This document shows, in pieces, positions 49,573-62,177 of a stretch of DNA of 64,000 bases. The DNA lies in NCBI GenBank assembly GCA_914767715.1, contig OU612067.1, positions 20,496,162 through 20,560,161 of the forward strand. The letters are read 5' to 3'. The notes beneath the pieces are model-generated. The model was not told the DNA's origin and ran no database searches. It saw only the letters and a list, made by a program, of their open reading frames with translations. Both the position numbers and the translations under genes were made by a program. Source of the stretch: Membranipora membranacea (taxonomy: Eukaryota > Bryozoa > Gymnolaemata > Cheilostomatida > Membraniporidae). The number at the start of each line of letters is the position of its first letter. The stretch's first letter is position 1.

Positions 49573-49581
49573 GCACCTATA
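49573..49581 (+). promoter_or_regulatory. TATA box of C4-like gene, copy A
   Basis: GGGCACCTATAAATGG lies about 55 bases before the first ATG. The same element (CACCTATAAAC) is kept in copy B at about 60155-60165 (minus), where the surrounding promoter is also conserved. Confidence 0.55.
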
Positions 49582-49632
49582 AATGGAGCATTGTATCCTT
49601 GTAGAACCATCTTGAAGATTGGGTTATCGAAC

Positions 49633-51565
49633 ATGCATTTCGACAACGGTTATACTGATTTTTTTAGCACTCTGCTTTTGCTGTCTCTTTGGGTTGCTGA
49701 TATCTGCTGCCTAGCTGATCATGACGCCTCTATCAGACCTGATATTGGATTGAGTGATCAGCTGAAGCAGGTGATGAGGTACTATGATACCAAACTTAGT
49801 GATATGCGGACATACTATGACAACCAGCTAGTCGAGATACGAAGAGAACTAAAGCAATCTGAGAGCAGGATCTCCCAACTGGAGTCGAATCTTACTGAGG
49901 TTTGAATCTAAACTACCAGTAAAATTCAAAAAAGTAATTCCGACATACAATTGTATTAAATGGTTAACAAATGGTAAATTAGATGATGGGACTCAGCAAA
50001 TGCATGTGCTTGAATGTAGCGAATGAAGTACTTGATGTACATGAAAGCTAAACCATCTCTGACTTTAGTGCGCTCATGACCAAGAGGAGAAAAGGCAGGT
50101 GTCATCAAGTTCTCTGAATGGAGCGTTGCAGACTATGCTGGAGCATTTCAAACACCAGGGACAGAATATTTCAGGTAAATGTGACACAATAAAACAGTCA
50201 GTACATTATTATTCTGTGACCCTACTTACCTTCAAGAACTTAATACATTAACTGTACAGCCATGGATTGTGGCTCCATGGTATGGAACTGTCAGCAAAAT
50301 TGTCTTTAATCCTAATTCATTTTCTGTCTTTTCTCATTAAATCAGTCAAAAACTAAAATCAAGACAAAGTTTAAAGTTCCGCCGACCAGATATGTATCTA
50401 TTATGACTATCGTTATTACTTCTTTGGGTTTTATTCAGAACCTGAGGGACTGAGGTAAGATAACAACACAGCTGCCGCCGTGTCAGAGAAGATTGGATCT
50501 GTATATACAGGATGGCCCGATGGGGTAGAACTGTGTGTGACCACAACTCTGCATTGATCTATTCAGGTGAGTCTTAGGCTTTAATGTGTGACCGTAGTTA
50601 ACTTGAATTTCTGAAAAGAAGCTAAATCTTCAGCTGACTAGGTCAGGATGGGTGGAACAAACTCATTTTATTGTGGATCGGAACTATTTTATAACCAATG
50701 TTTTGGAATACAAACGATGGCTCTTTGGCAAAGCTTGAAAAAACTTATACTAGTTTAACTGATGTAAGAGCCTCGTAATGAATTGTGCTATATTTTTACA
50801 GGGTTTGCTGCTGGCACAGAATATTGGGTCACTGCAAGGGGAGGTTCAAACTACCAATGTATGCCCCTGGATCCTGAATACAATGAATACGCCCCTGGTG
50901 GAGGTTATGCTATTCTGTCTGGAGCTGAATACCAAACTGATAGCATTTTAAGTCAGTCTATGATCACAACGTCCAATGCGCCCGCTGCTACACCAGTAAC
51001 GCTGCTGTCATGATGATTCCTGGGAAGAGAAGTTGTCCTCCCACATTGAAAGTTGAATATGAAGGTAATGAGGTGTATGGCTAATGTATCATAGGCTAGA
51101 ATTGGGGCGGGACTGTCCAGCTAACACTTGTAGCCTTATAGACCAATCAGTGAGGATTGAATACTGGAAGAATTTCGCTGATGCATCTCGATATTTATCC
51201 TCTAGCCTTAAATTAACCACACACCATATTGGCTTGGTCATCTTGTCAGATTCTTGCAATGACTTACATTGGACAAAAACATTTGTTTCCTAGTATATAC
51301 TCAATTTAAATATTCAAAAGGCTAGCTAGCTGTAACATGTACTGTGCTTATTTCAGGATACCTCATGACAGAATATCAAGATTATCATCCCAGTACATTC
51401 GAGTGTGTAGACTCAAAACCAGAGACCATTACTAGAGCATCAGCGAATACAAATGGAGCCCTCTTTTATTTGGTGAAAGATGACTGTGATGGTTCCGGGA
51501 CAACAGGCCACTGTCCACCATACAAGCCTGATAATCCGATCATTTGTGTCGTTTGCTCAAAGTAA
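49633..51565 (+). pseudogene. Short-chain-collagen-C4-like secreted protein, copy A, frame broken
   Basis: Exons 49633-49899, 50069-50174, 50439-50566, 50802-51064 and 51357-51565; AATAAA at 51597. Exon 1 gives a signal peptide (STLLLLSLWVADICCLA), then a coiled coil (LSDQLKQVMRYYDTKLSDM). No Gly-X-Y collagen repeat is present; the similarity is to the C-terminal domain of C4-like proteins: EKIGSVYT, GGSNYQCMPLDPEYNEY, CARCYTSNAAVMMIPGK, YLMTEYQDYHPSTFECVDS and CPPYKPDNPIICVVC. Three defects: a TAA where copy B has TAT in exon 3 (50455-50457; it also creates GTAAGA), an 8-base insertion in exon 3, and one base too few in exon 4 (263 instead of a phase-keeping 264) before HFKSVYDHN. The exon-4 defect is shared with copy B. 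A truncated product or alternative splicing cannot be excluded. Confidence 0.8.
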
Positions 51566-51922
51566 ACACTTTGCTGATGAGTCTCATGTTTGCTGAAATA
51601 AATGGACATAACATCCAACAAAAATCATTTGTGAGTTATTTGAGCTAAGTGAACTTTTGTTTGCATACCCACTAACCCGTACAGCTCCGTACCGCCACTC
51701 AAGTACTTATACCTGAGGGACAATTCTAATGATTACAATAATCTTCACCTATAGAGTCTTTTGAAAATTTAAAGGAACTGGTTGAAGCTAGCCTGGGAAG
51801 TTCGGAGGGGGGAACACCCACCCCCACACACGCATCCCTTACAGCCTGCCCTTCAGATAAGTGTATGCTACAATGGGTGGCGTATTACACCAAGCCAGGC
51901 TGAGATTGTACATCAGAAAATG

Positions 51923-52155
51923 ATTAGACGATCAGAGCGATGTTTGCGACACAAAAATATTACGGCGAAGTTGAAGACAAAATAAAACTAGAAAAATAAA
52001 TCTCAAAAAACTTTGCTTCATCATATCACAATGAGACACAGATGGAAATCCTAAAACAACCAATATCAGGAAGAGAATTTTTAGGGTCTGGGAGATATAA
52101 AAGTGTGAAAAATAATTTTACAGTTAAGATGAAGGAGGGTCCGAAAAAATAGAAC
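51923..52155 (-). other. 3' flank / UTR of the RASL10-like gene, duplicated at 61287
   Basis: This segment and the start of the adjacent exon are copied at 61287-61525 and 63540-63600, with an internal deletion in the copy. Contains no coding sequence of its own. Confidence 0.6.
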
Positions 52156-54188
52156 TTAAGATACTTTGCAGTTATTGAGATTTACAGTCCACCTATTGTT
52201 ATTCCTCATACCTGTGACCTTTTTAGAATCAATCTCAGACTCGATAGCCTTCAGAATTTCCTGGAACACCTTAACTACATGCCAGTTATATTTAGCTGAG
52301 CAAAAAACAAACGGACACTTCCACTTTCTAGCTACATGCTGCATGTGAGATTTTAGGAATTCATTTTTAGAATCCGTTAGATCTTGTTTATTCCCAACTA
52401 CCACAATCATGGCTTCGTCCTTCTTTATCTCCAGAATTTGTTCTCTCATCTTTCTCACATAGTTGAATGTGTCTTCATTGCTAGTGTCATAGACCAATAC
52501 ATAAACCTGTAACAGGATGAAGGAACGTACGTATTATCACGGCAACACGAGAGATAACGGTATCCGAGGCATAAATCTTATTCCATCATGGAAGTATGTC
52601 TTCATTAATATGAGTTATCTCCTCCTTGTTTGAGAGAAGACAAATCAGGAAACAATGTTATGTTATTAAAATGATAGGAAACATGACTTGTTATTGCAGT
52701 CATTCACTTTATTTCATGAGGAGTGAAATATAGTACATTTAAAGCAATGTTTGGTTGGTCCGTCCTCCAAAGCAGCACTGTTTGGTGTGTTGTAGTTGAA
52801 AATTCATTCTAATCGTTTTTCGGCATAATATAATTGAAACTTCAACACGGTGTCCTAAACATAGTGCCAGCTATTATATTATATGAGGCTGAACATCACA
52901 GACTAACAATGTTGTATATCCTGTGATTTTGATAGCACAGACCTCTTCATACAACAGTGAATAGTATCCGTGCTGTTATGGAGGGTGATACAGGAATTTT
53001 AGAGCAATATAATAGCTCGGAACTCTGTAGAATAAACCATGAGTTATATTTATGAGGGTATTATTATAATTTGATAATAGTGAACTAACATTGTTTGATC
53101 TTGCCAAATTGGTGAATGCACTGGTTTTAAGGACATTCTACTATTCTATTCTATTCTACATTCTAATGATATATTCCAAATCCTCTCAAAATATTTTAGT
53201 GAACCATGTCTGTCGTTGCACTATAATCCCACCAATCAACTAGAATTAGATCCTAATTCCTTGCACTGTTTGTTCATGACAAAACAAAGCTGCAGACATA
53301 CATCACTGTACCTATGACACAGCTTGCAAGCTGCTACATGTGGTTTTTTGTGCAGGTGTCTGACCGTATGATAAGTGGCCAGAGAGTTTTCATTCATGTG
53401 GTGAAAGAAGTGACTTCAATGGAACTATGGGTGTATCTGCTGAAGTGTGGGTTAAAAAATGTCGGTTAAAATGGCAAGGGTTGTCTCCGTCCGAGGACTG
53501 AGAAAAATCAGTGCCTTAAGGGCGCGGCCGCCGTTTTCGGCGCCAAGTTGCTCTCAGTTTGCAGGCAGGTCGGAGCACACATGGGGCGTCATATGAGCCC
53601 AGTAGTCAGTAGACTGCAGCGGGATTCGAACCCAGGACCTCCAACAAATTTCTTATTCTCATCTCAGAGCAAACGGTGCCCACTGCTAATACATTCAAAC
53701 TTGCACAGCGCTCTCTGAAAATATGACAAAACCTCTAAAAAGCTTTTGAGTCAACATTGTTTTCAGTTATGTAAGGTATTGTAATATCTTACCTGTGAAG
53801 AGTGCAGACCGTAGCCCTTGTAGTCTGACCACTCAGACAGTGAGTCTGTAGGAAAGTAGCTGACTCCAGGACAGTCTCTCAGTGTCATATCATATATCCG
53901 TCCGTCCATGTAGACAGCTTTACGATACTTTGTGCATGTAGTGCTTGGTGTGTAACCCTCCTCAAAGTCAAGGTGCATGAATTGTCTAAGAATCGACGTC
54001 TTACCAACTTTACTAGTGCCGAGGAATGCGATGTTACACTCGAGCAGACAGTCTCCTCTCTCACCGCTAGTCTCACCCATCGCTGCCGATGTCATCACGT
54101 CGTCAGCGATGATAGGATCTGTATCACAGTTTACTGCCTCATAACGCACATGTCGCCTTGATGGTGTGTTACGGTTGTGTGATTGCAT
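52156..54188 (-). CDS. RASL10-like small GTPase (2 exons, 248 aa)
   Basis: Exon 1 54188-53793, exon 2 52506-52156, phase 0, GT-AG. The frame is open further upstream, but 54188 is the first in-frame ATG. Closest family in my reading is RASL10A/B: LSEWSDYKGYGLHSS, VYVLVYDTSNEDTFNYV and VARKWKCPFVFCSAKYNWHV correspond to diagnostic stretches there. P-loop GTSKVGKTS (57-65), G3 DCPG (105-108), G4 NKQD (171-174), G5 SAK (202-204). The residue after DCPG is Val, where Ras has the catalytic Gln, so hydrolysis may be slow. About 50 extra N-terminal residues with two acidic stretches precede the core. The C-terminal CKVS (245-248) fits a CaaX box, so farnesylation and membrane attachment are likely. 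The single intron holds a SINE. Function of the family is poorly known. Confidence 0.9.
53460..53693 (-). mobile_element. tRNA-derived SINE in the RASL10-like intron
   Basis: Minus-strand head with an A-box-like TAGCAGTGGGC (near 53678-53690) and a perfect B box GGTTCGAATCC (53622-53632), then a GC-rich body (GGCGCCGAAAACGGCGGCCG) unlike the AT-rich surroundings. The tail ends in AT-rich sequence near 53460. Confidence 0.75.
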
Positions 54189-54281
54189 CGCTGATTTTAC
54201 AATGTTCACAGAATAGAAAGGATATATACTATGCTTTATAATAAATCCAGTCGTGTCAAATGAGATCAATAAAACTCTCAC

Positions 54282-56387
54282 TAATAACTGCTATCATGCA
54301 CCAGTCATCTGGTAATTTTTAAGTCCCTGATGAAACCTAATTTGAGTCCACTGCGAAACTAATACTATTATTGCTATTATCAGTTGTTGAAGTTTAGAAC
54401 TCAAAAGCTGTTCGCCTGAGCGAGAATGAATTAGGTGCTACGGTTTTCCACCAGTTACCAACTATGACTAGTTCCAAAGTTAAGTATATTGACAATCATG
54501 CCAGCTTATGAATTCTTGCAGTGAACTATAATTTTGCACAAGTGTGTTTAACATGCTATATTCAAGAGACTTTAGTCTAGCCTAGTAGGTGCTACAGCTA
54601 TGATTAGTAGCTAATCACGCTATAGCTTTGCTGAGCTTCGACTGAAAAGGCCAGCATTCTGAATAATGTGACATCGATGCCTTTCTTGTTCATCTAAAAC
54701 TAAACAGAGTACTGAAACAGCTAATACTATTAAAATCAACACGATTTGACATGATATGTTTGCGTTAGCGCATCTAACATTTCCATCCCCAAGGCTATTA
54801 GTGTGTGATGGAAAAACTGATATAAATAGAAATGTTATTACAAATTCCATTGATCGAAGAGTTTCATAAAACTAATCCCTGCCATTGAGTTATCTTCTGC
54901 GATTCCTAGAGAACCTCACATGAGATGCCAGTGAGACTTGTTACACCTTGGGAATGATGAATAAGCTAACATTTCTTAAATGATCTGTTTCTAGATCCCA
55001 CCTGCCACATTGAAACCGTAGGGTATGCTATTCTTATACAACAGAACTTGATAAGCCTTCATTAGGGTTCAAAAAGCCAACCAAAGCTTTTACACACTTT
55101 GACGTTAAGCATTTTTTCACACCAAGCATGGAAGCCTGGGCAGGCTGTCGGGGTGTGTGGTACCCCCAACCCACTCAGGACAGCCTTCCCGGGCTAAGGC
55201 TTTGTCTATGTAGCAATTATCTGACAGCTTGGCAGCGGGCAGCAGACACTGTGTAGGTAATAAACCAATCAGTGCCTCATTGTTTCCCTAATACTCTCCC
55301 CTGTTTATATTCAGGTTTACCTTTTTGACTTTGACTTACAAACTGACTGAGGAATGAGAACTGCAGGACATCAAAGGGCAATGATATCGAACGGCGCGGA
55401 TATATCTCATCTACGTCTTTCACAAAATGTTTATTCACAATATAACTGTGATGCAATGTCGGTTTTTGATGACTTATTATAGTTGACATCAATTTGGCTA
55501 TTATGTGGGTTTGTTAATTGGAGGCAATTATTGAGCTAACACAAAAAATACACCCTCTCTATTAACTATTGCAACATGACCACTCTGCAAAATCAAGCGC
55601 ACAGTCCAGTGGCCTGTTGTGAATTGAATTAGAGTAAATTAGATTCTGGTGTAAAATGAATACAATATCTGAGCACATTTGTGTATCAGTATGAATGCAT
55701 ACTTACATCGTCCTCAATTATACCTAAATACACACTCCCCTTCGGAAGATGGGGTGAGCAAACTTGAAATCTTTAGAATAATTGAAATCCTGCTGCACTC
55801 CTAGTTACTGTCAAATGCTAACGACATATATAATTCAGTCAGTACCCAATTTTTGAGATTTTAAGAGGGACTTGTACACATTATTACTGATAAAAATAAT
55901 GAGTATATTTTAACAGATTACGTTGCCTCTCTTCAGTGCATTTGGAACTTAAGCTAAGCAATGGGGTGAGCCAACTTGAGAGCTACACAAACCCGCTGTC
56001 AGACTAGTAGTGAGCTTTATAGGCAATAAACTAGAGTGGCTCGAACCACAGCGAGTCCGCATAGGGTTACCTTCAAATACTGCGGATTAGGAGATTCAAG
56101 TGAGAGTTTCTACGAAGGCAGATGTTTTCAAATTTTGAGGTCCATGGAAATGAATGCAAATTGGCATTCCTCAATTTTCTCATAAGTATTATTAGTGGTT
56201 ATCTTCCCTTGGCTAATAAAAAGCCAACTCTAGACTGACATTGACTAGTCTTGTTAATAGTAGGAGAATGGCCATTATTTTGGTTGTTAAATAAGGCACC
56301 AGAGACAATCCATTAACGCAAGATGTGTGCTGATTTTTAACTCGGACTGTTAGTCCAGTGGCAGCCTACCAAAAATGTGGCTAGAAA
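54282..56387. other. Intergenic, no gene recognised
   Basis: Upstream of the RASL10-like gene. No convincing open frames. A short GC-rich patch with CCAACCCACTC near 55170 and ordinary AT-rich sequence; nothing else identified. Confidence 0.4.
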
Positions 56388-57556
56388 TGCAACTTCATTT
56401 CCGAAATTGGATGGATAAATTCAAAGAGTGGATTCTAGGGTAGCTTTTTGAGGAGGTCGCAATGGTGATGATGTACCTTACACAAAGTTGCACAATAGGC
56501 AGCAAATTGCCAAAAACTCTGCCGAAAATGGTCAAAATTGCTTCTTTTTTAGATTTCAAAGGTCTGTCCTGTGCTCACCTTATGAGTTGGGCTACTCAAA
56601 CTCTGCAATCAGATTCATACACACCTTGGCCAGTTTTTGGTATCATATCAGCATGATATCTCAAATATTGTGTGAATGAATAACCTTATAAAAAGTGATA
56701 AAGTGAAAAACGCTGCCGACAAAAGGGAAAGTGATGAAAAATGATGATATGGTTTCAAAACGTCCAAAATCTGAAAATGCATGTCAAAGTTAGTGGATCT
56801 ACAAGTTTAAATGAGTCTGCTATCATAAATAGCAGAGATATGGCCAACAACGGATGCAATACCCCCTTATATCACCTGTATATAACTATCATTGAAACGA
56901 CACCACTTTTTCAATATTGCAGACGCCTCAAAAACTGATTTCGAATGTTCGTATCGATCTGATTTTTTTATGGTGGTCTTGTATCCATCAATGACCACCA
57001 CGCACCTTCTGATGATACTTGAAGGAGTTAACTTTTACTTTACACGCTATATAACCTTATAGAGACGATTTTTATGATACTATAATGGAAACTTAAGAAT
57101 ACGCACTATTTGAAAAACGACACACTCAGAGCATTAAAAACTGGTGTTATGCGATGGGAGGGTCAATACACAGTCACCATAAAAATCAGATCAATACGAA
57201 CATTCGAAGCCTGTTTTTAAGGCAGCAGCACAATGGAAAAAGTAGTTTCGCTTTAATGATAGTTATACACAGGTGACAAATGGGGTATTGGTTGCATCTC
57301 AGCTTTTTATGATAGCAGACCCATGTAAAGTTGTAGATTCACTAATTATGACATGCTTTTCAGATTTTGGATGTTTTGAAACAATATCATCAATTTTTGA
57401 TCACTTTCCCTTTTACCGGCAGCTTTTTGGCAATTAGCGGCCCATTGTGCAACTTAGTGTAAGGTACATTGTTACCATTGCGATCAGCGTGAAAATCTGT
57501 ACCAGAAACTACTGACAAACCTTATCCATCCAAAAGTGCAAATGGAAGTGACAAGA
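56388..57556. mobile_element. 1.17-kb foldback element with arms of about 400-550 bp
   Basis: The left side (from 56388, for example ATTGGATGGATAA and CCTTACACAAAGTTGCACAA) is mirrored by the right side (TTGTGCAACTTAGTGTAAGG, CCTTATCCATCCAAA to 57556). Pairing continues inward through a CATGTCAAAGTTAGTGGATC-like block to GAATGTTCGTATCGATCTGA near 56943-56962. The centre is about 56985-57150. No coding content; a partial third copy is at 45230-45405. Confidence 0.8.
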
Positions 57557-57951
57557 TAGGCAGGGGCTGCCACCGGACTATGTGTTTAAAGCAAAAGCAT
57601 TATATTGTTCATCGTAAATGATTTCATCTGCTAGTATACCGAATATTTTTTTAGGGTAAAGGGTTTTTTCTAAACTTCATACTGGAGGCAGTTCATAATA
57701 AATGTTTTACCAATTTATGCTTCGACTGACAAAAGCTAGGGTGCAGACAACTCACTTAAACATGAACAATCCACATAGTGAATGCGGGCAGCGTGGCTAG
57801 AAGAGTTGCCTGAAAATTTGATTGACCAGATAATTTACCTTCATGAACAAAATAAAAGTGTACTAAGCAGGAAAATTAAATTAATCCTTTTTCATTGGAT
57901 GTTGTATTGATTTATTTCAACAGCATTGGAACCTATGACTCATCAATGTGC

Positions 57952-60105
57952 CTACTTTGAACAAACAACACAAGTGATCGGCTTAGTAGGATTATATGGT
58001 GGACAGTGTCCTGTCGTCCCAACACCATCGCAGTCAACCTTTACGAAATAAAAGAGGGCTCCATCTGTATTTGCTGCTGCTCCAGTAATGGTCTCTGGTT
58101 CTGAGTCTACACACTCGAATGTACTGCGATGATAATCATGATATTCTGTCATGAGGTATCCTGAAATAAGCACAGTACATGTTACAGCTAGCTAGCCTTT
58201 TGAATATGTAAATTGAGTTATATTAGGAAACAAATGTTTTTGTCCAATGCATGTCATTGCAATAATCTAACAAGATGACCAAGCCAATATGGTGTGTGGT
58301 CAATTTAAGGCTAGAGGATAAATATCGAGATGCATCAGCGAAATTCTTCCAGTTTTCAATCCTCACTGATTGGTTTATAAGGCTACAAGTGTTAGCTGGA
58401 CAGTCCCGCCCCAATTCTAGCCTATGAGGCATTAGCCATACACCTCATTACCTTCATATTCAACTTTCCATGTGGGAGGACAACTCCTCTTCCCAGGAAT
58501 CATCATGACAGCAGCGTTACTGGTGTAGCAGCGGGCGCATGGGACGTTGTGGTCAAGGACTGACTTAAAATGCTCTCAGTTTGGTATTCAGCTCCAGACA
58601 GAATAGCATAACGTCCACCAGGGGCGTATTCATTGTATTCAGGATCCAGGGGCATACATTGGTAGTTTGAACCTCCCCCTTTTGTGGTGTAAAATGTGCC
58701 AGCAGCAAATCCTGAAACAACACAATGTGCTCAATACAATATTACAATTGGTTTATGTTAAGACTACGCAATTTTTTCAAATTTGTTTACCGAAATCTTC
58801 AGGCAAAAGTTATTCATTAAATTCAAACCATAATTGAAAGCAAGTTTTATCGCTCTTGTGTGGCCTGGGGTCGTTGGAGGGTTTGCCTTTGGTAGGCAAG
58901 TCAAGTCTAACCACAACAAAACTTCAGTGAATCTATCTGTAATTGGAATATGAAATCTAGCCATCACATCATCACTAATGTTGCAAAGCCAGGAGAGATA
59001 CCATGATATCCAACTTGTGATGCCAAACCAAGACAATCGCCCCCTAAACAGTCATCAGATCAAAATTTGTGTGATTTTTCTAAAACAGCTTTCTGCAATC
59101 AAGGGCACTGTGCCTCTGCAGTAGCCAATAGAGCGAAATCTCAGCTCGTTAAGTGAATAATTTTGGTCACACAGTAAAGCCTGAGGCTCACCTGAATAGA
59201 TAAATGCAGTGTTGTGGTCACACACAGTTCTGCCCCACCTTGTATATACAGATCCGATCTTCTCTGCTACAGCAGCAGCTGTGTTGTTACCATACTTCAG
59301 TCCCTCAGGTTCTGAAGAGAACACAAAAAAAACAATCTTATCTTATCTGGGTGCCAGCACATATATTTTAGTGTTTGTATGAAGGAGCAAGCACAGAGAG
59401 CAGATAATAAACATTTTTACCATTAGTTTGGGAAGAAAATTCTGCTAGAGCAATCCCATAATTTTGACCAAAATCCATGTCTTTAAATGTTATTTACGGT
59501 AAGTAGGGCCACAGAACAACATACTGACTGATTTAATGAGTCACATTTACCTTCAAAATCTCTCCCTGGTGTTTGAAATGCTTAAGCATAGTCTGCAACG
59601 CTCCAGTCAAAGAACTTGATGACACCTGCCTTTTCTCCTCTTGACCATCAGAACACTGAAGAGAGAAGCTTGTATAGCATTCATATACCTCGAGTAACTT
59701 TATTTGCAGTGGTTTTATTAAATATAATCATATAGTATAATATAATATAATATACCCTTTTTTCAACCATTTTTTACAACTGCATGTCTGAATTATTACT
59801 TTTTACAATAGAATTTTACCAGTAGTTAAAATTCAAACTTCAGTAAGATCCAACTCCAGTTGGGAGATCCTGCTCTCAGATTGCTTTAGTTCTCTTCGTA
59901 TCTCGACTAGCTGGTTGTCATAGTATGTCCGCATATCACTCAGTTTGATATCATAGTACCTCATCACCTGCTTCAGCTGATCACTCAATCCAACATCAGG
60001 TCTGATAGCGGCGTCATCATCAGCGAGGCAACAGATATCAGCTACCCAAAAAGACAGCAAGAGCAAAGTGCTAGAAAAATCAAGTTTACTGTTGTTAAAA
60101 TGCTG
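57952..60105 (-). pseudogene. Short-chain-collagen-C4-like secreted protein, copy B, frame broken
   Basis: Coding parts in order: first exon about 60105-59835 (start lost), 59655-59551, 59311-59192, 58711-58452, 58160-57952; AATAAA on the minus strand at 57916-57911. Compared with copy A the initiator ATG reads CAG, and no other in-frame ATG precedes the coiled coil. Exon 2 is one base shorter (105 against 106), which throws exon 3 out of frame. Exon 4 (260 bases) has the same one-base shortfall as copy A. Exon 3 is intact (EKIGSVYTRWGRTVCDHN), as is exon 5 (YLMTEYHDYHRSTFECVDS to CVVCSK). Signal peptide and coiled coil are recognisable. I judge it a pseudogene unless a different start and recoding are used. 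Confidence 0.8.
58712..59191. other. Intron of the copy B pseudogene with extra sequence
   Basis: This intron (480 bases) is about twice the length of its copy A equivalent (50567-50801). The extra part (about 58760-59040) matches nothing I recognise. Confidence 0.4.
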
Positions 60106-60430
60106 GATATATAACCTACTCTACAAATTGAATCCACAACGATATGATACCCCGTTTATAGGTGCCCAAGATCATTGAGATCACATCATTCCTTCAAAAG
60201 TGACCTGATCGCTGTGGGCAGACAATGATGAAAGTTTTTTTACATAGATATTGCTGCAGCTTTTCTAGAAAACCTATAGCACAAATATTAGCTTTTAATA
60301 TACATACAGATGTAAGTAATACTCAATGATTTAGCTGAGCGATCCTTCTCCTGCGGAAATAAAAGTTAATATATGTAGAGAGAAACTTACAATGAGAGCC
60401 TAAGCATTCTGCCACACTGTGTTTCCAAGC

Positions 60431-61286
60431 AGCACCCAGTGACAAACTGAGGCATTATACCTTACCTATATCTGTCATGTGTCCCTGAAATGTATTACTT
60501 TTCCAGGTGCTTTTTCCCAACCCATCCTTGTAGATAAGAGATTTCATTCGTTAAAGTTCTTACAGATCCCTAGCCAATATTATTTTATCTGCCTGTTCTA
60601 AATATATGTATTATCCTAATGTGACGCGCATATTACCATGTACTCAATGTAAACATTTTGAAACCAAGTGTCAAAATTTTGCAATGGAAAATCAAGTTCT
60701 TTGCCCTGTTAACATCATTTGACTTCATTGATCTTGTCCTGTTGCAGTTCCATTTAGGAATTTGCCATCATGATTGCAGAAACTCTGATAAATTCCGATA
60801 TATTCTCAAATTTTTGATAAACAAAGAATAGGAGTTATGCTGATGTACAAAATTCTCAAAAACATGAGATTAATTTGATGTAGCTGTTGATGTTTTGTGC
60901 AGAAGACGACATGGGGTAAAGTAAGGATAACTTTGCATTCTGTCCGTCCTGTAAAAATAAAAACGTAATTCTGCGCCCTGATCCAAGCAACTTTAATACT
61001 ACGGTATGAGCAGTATTTTATACAAAGACCAGTAATCTGGTGTACAAAAAATTGAATAAAACAATCATAAATTCATTACCTCTTAACCACTGAAGGCCAT
61101 TACCACCTCTATTGTATCATGCAAATCTCACCTCTAAAAATGAATCTCTTCACTAAGTATATCATGCTATGAATGATTTATCATAGTAAAACAGGGTGCA
61201 GATATGTGTCCATCAAATTCCACAAGTATTCTACCAACCCTGACTAAGAATATACGAAACAAACTGCTAAATCATAACACAACTAG
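60431..61286. other. No gene seen
   Basis: AT-rich sequence between copy B and the broken GTPase exon copy. Short open frames only. Confidence 0.4.
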
Positions 61287-62177
61287 ACAATTAGACAATC
61301 AGAGCGATGCATGTGACACATAAATATCACAGCCAAGTTGAAGACAAAACGAAACTAGAAAAATAGATCTTAAATTACTCTGCATAATCATAACACAATG
61401 AGACACAGATGGAAATCCTAAAATAACCAATGAAAGGAGGAGAAACTGTTTTGAGTCAATCTCAGAGTCAATGGCCTTCAGAATTTCCTGGAAGACCTTA
61501 ACTACATGCTAGTTTTATTAGCTGATAGGCCAGAAGCAGCCTAGCTGTAACTGCTCTATAAAAAAATGGCACGGACAATTTTTGATGGCAGGAAACTGAT
61601 CGCATATTATACTTCATTGATGTTTCTTCTGTAAAGCTCACCGGGTGTACCCAGTTGTAGTGGTCATATTTAGAAATTAAAAGGTGTTTTGTTTTTGCAT
61701 TACATGTGTGTGGACATAACTCTTATTCTGTGTAATATTACTCATCTAAATTTCAGGGAATTCCAGGTTGAAACTGCATTGTGGGGATTTTGTTGACTTG
61801 CCAATTTATTTACCAAGTAAACTTGCAGAAGTCTGCTCGTGTTAGATCAGGACAAATTTTAAATTTTCAATAAGTATAATGACAGATCTTTATGAGGTTA
61901 GTATGATACTGTCTTGCGGCAGCATATCCGCAATATTTCTCAAAATTGCATATCATAAATGTTAATAATTCAATAAAAGGTGTTTCTAGGGTGGAACAAC
62001 GTGCTGAATCCAATATTAAGGGTGTACCCAGTTGTAGTGATCATGTCAGCGGCAGATCGGCAGCATATCCTCACTTCTTCTAAAAATTGCTTTTAATGAG
62101 TGAAATATTAAGAGTTTAAATAAAAGGTGTTTCAAGGGTATTATAACGTGCTGAATATAAAGAAATAAGGGTGTAAC

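Larger units (their letters stand above)
49320..51610 (+). repeat. Inverted segmental duplication, copy A (copy B at 57905-60430, minus)
   Basis: Homology with copy B covers the C4-like gene, its introns in part, and about 300 bases of upstream sequence, including TGATGTGATCTCAA and the TATA region. It begins at the LINE junction (ACACTGTGTGACAGAATGCT against the complement of 60401-60423). Confidence 0.85.
57905..60430 (-). repeat. Inverted segmental duplication, copy B
   Basis: Counterpart of 49320-51610 in opposite orientation. Lacks the LINE that sits at the edge of copy A. Confidence 0.85.

Noticed and set aside
50933-50955. Programmed -1 frameshift in the C4-like genes
   Set aside because: The required shift falls at AGC ATT TTA, which is not a canonical slippery heptamer, and stops lie just upstream in the -1 frame; an old one-base deletion shared by both copies is simpler.
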